Assembly: GCA_036675035.1 (NCBI GenBank)
Contig: JAKFFO010000026.1
Location: forward strand, 1 to 5,629
Length of the DNA stretch: 5,629 nt
Reading direction: 5' to 3'
DNA from: MESE01 sp036675035
GTDB lineage: Bacteria; Pseudomonadota; Gammaproteobacteria; Burkholderiales; Burkholderiaceae_D
Positions 4,977 through 5,629 of the stretch are shown here, one piece after another (position 1 is the first letter of the stretch; every line of letters starts with the position of its first letter). A program made the translations under genes and the position numbers. Below the pieces are notes generated by a model. That model was not told where the DNA came from, made no database searches, and saw nothing but the letters and a program-made list of their open reading frames with translations.

Positions 4977-5629
4977 TCAGCGATTTTTATCTGCCTTCAT
5001 AAAAGTAGCGAGATCAATCTGGCTGCCGCCCTCAATCAATTCCAGGCTCGCGTCGATTTCTTTTCCATCTGATTCCCGGAACAGGCCTTTTGCATACTTA
5101 CTGGAACATTCATCAAAGTTTTTGTGCTTTTTCGTGCATAGGACTCTGGTGATCCATAAGCCGCCCCCTTCCTTTTGTTCCGCAGCCACCAGATCTGTCG
5201 ATATTCCCAATGTACTGGACATGATCTCCGACGGAAAACTGATCCTTTTTTTCATGTCCCTGGACACCTCCGCATGCATCCATTTAGACATCATGCCGCT
5301 GACGCCCCAATACTTGACAGCCGCATAACCGGCACTGTTGGCGACGAACCAGTCGCGCTTCATCCGTACCGGAAGTTTCGCGGCCTTCAAGCTCGCCTCA
5401 TAGGCATCGTAGCGTTTATGAGACCTGGCATTGTCGGAACGGTGCAACGCCAATGTGTTACCAATAATGATCAGCCTGGTTTTTGCATGCGGCTCGGACG
5501 CCACTGTCGACTCGGTTTTTTTTGCATCGCCATTAACAGTGTCCTTTTCCTGCGCGTCTTCCGAGGGCTTAGGTCTTCCGGTTTTCGGCGCCTCTTGCAA
5601 GGGCCGGGGTTTCGCGCTTTCTACCGCCT
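4977..5629 (-). CDS. Unrecognised protein, 3' part of a gene cut by the right window edge
   Basis: The frame is open from the right edge to TGA at 4979-4977, giving at least 216 residues; a TTG at 5600 could start translation, but the nine codons upstream are also open, so the true start is probably outside. The visible N-terminal part (about 50 residues) is polar and rich in Pro, Lys, Glu and Thr, like a disordered linker. A compact domain follows, beginning at TRLIIIGNTLAL, with an aromatic/basic centre (MKRDWFVANSAGYAAVKYWG), a pair of Cys in VLCTKKHKNFDECSSKY and a charged C-terminus. I see no membrane helix in this part and no motif that I can name. Sampled rows are about 48% G+C against 60-70% in the kinase gene, which may mean a different origin. 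An A8 run lies at 5523-5516. Its position next to a T6SS regulatory operon makes a T6SS-related role possible, but nothing in the sequence shows it. That it is coding is likely: over 650 bases open with protein-like composition. Confidence 0.65.
   Translation of the reverse strand, partial: AVESAKPRPLQEAPKTGRPKPSEDAQEKDTVNGDAKKTESTVASEPHAKTRLIIIGNTLALHRSDNARSHKRYDAYEASLKAAKLPVRMKRDWFVANSAGYAAVKYWGVSGMMSKWMHAEVSRDMKKRISFPSEIMSSTLGISTDLVAAEQKEGGGLWITRVLCTKKHKNFDECSSKYAKGLFRESDGKEIDASLELIEGGSQIDLATFMKADKNR

Noticed and set aside
1..5629. Mobile elements, CRISPR arrays, tRNA or rRNA genes
   Set aside because: I saw no regularly spaced repeats, no transposase or integrase motifs and no tRNA-like cloverleaf or rRNA sequence on either strand by eye.

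Overview
The window looks like chromosomal DNA from a betaproteobacterium, probably Burkholderiales and possibly an Oxalobacteraceae-type genome. This rests on moderately high GC in the coding part, GC-rich third codon positions and the type of type VI secretion (T6SS) accessory genes present. The genus is a guess, because there is no rRNA or other marker.

Most of the window is one minus-strand operon, read from right to left. In order it encodes an FHA-domain protein with a T6SS TagH-type C-terminus (4337-3255), a PP2C-family Ser/Thr phosphatase (3253-2417), a membrane-anchored Ser/Thr kinase with a periplasmic PEGA domain (2420-732) and a small TPR lipoprotein of TssQ type (709-293). The genes are separated by 1 base, a 4-base ATGA overlap and 22 bases, so they are almost certainly co-transcribed. 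A perfect 24-bp hairpin with internal A/T tracts (116-167) lies 125 bases past the last stop codon and is a good terminator. A plausible sigma70-type promoter with a palindrome in its spacer lies at 4419-4448, about 80 bases before the first start codon.

Together the genes make a post-translational switch of the kind known as the threonine phosphorylation pathway of T6SS (PpkA/PppA/Fha1 in Pseudomonas aeruginosa). The kinase phosphorylates, the phosphatase reverses this, and the FHA protein reads phosphothreonine and influences assembly of the secretion apparatus. The lipoprotein and the periplasmic part of the kinase could carry the envelope signal. No structural T6SS gene is inside the window, so the link to T6SS rests on the family of the FHA C-terminus and on the gene combination.

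Right of the operon is a 639-base region without a convincing gene (4338-4976). Its left part is AT-rich (about 37-40% GC in the two 60-base rows counted) and holds the putative promoter, a 25-base imperfect palindrome and phased A-tracts. Beyond it, running off the right edge, is the 3' part of another minus-strand gene (5629-4977). It encodes a protein I do not recognise, with a Pro/Lys-rich polar N-terminal stretch and lower GC (about 48% in sampled rows, against 60-70% in the kinase gene). Left of the terminator, positions 1-115 hold nothing I can identify.
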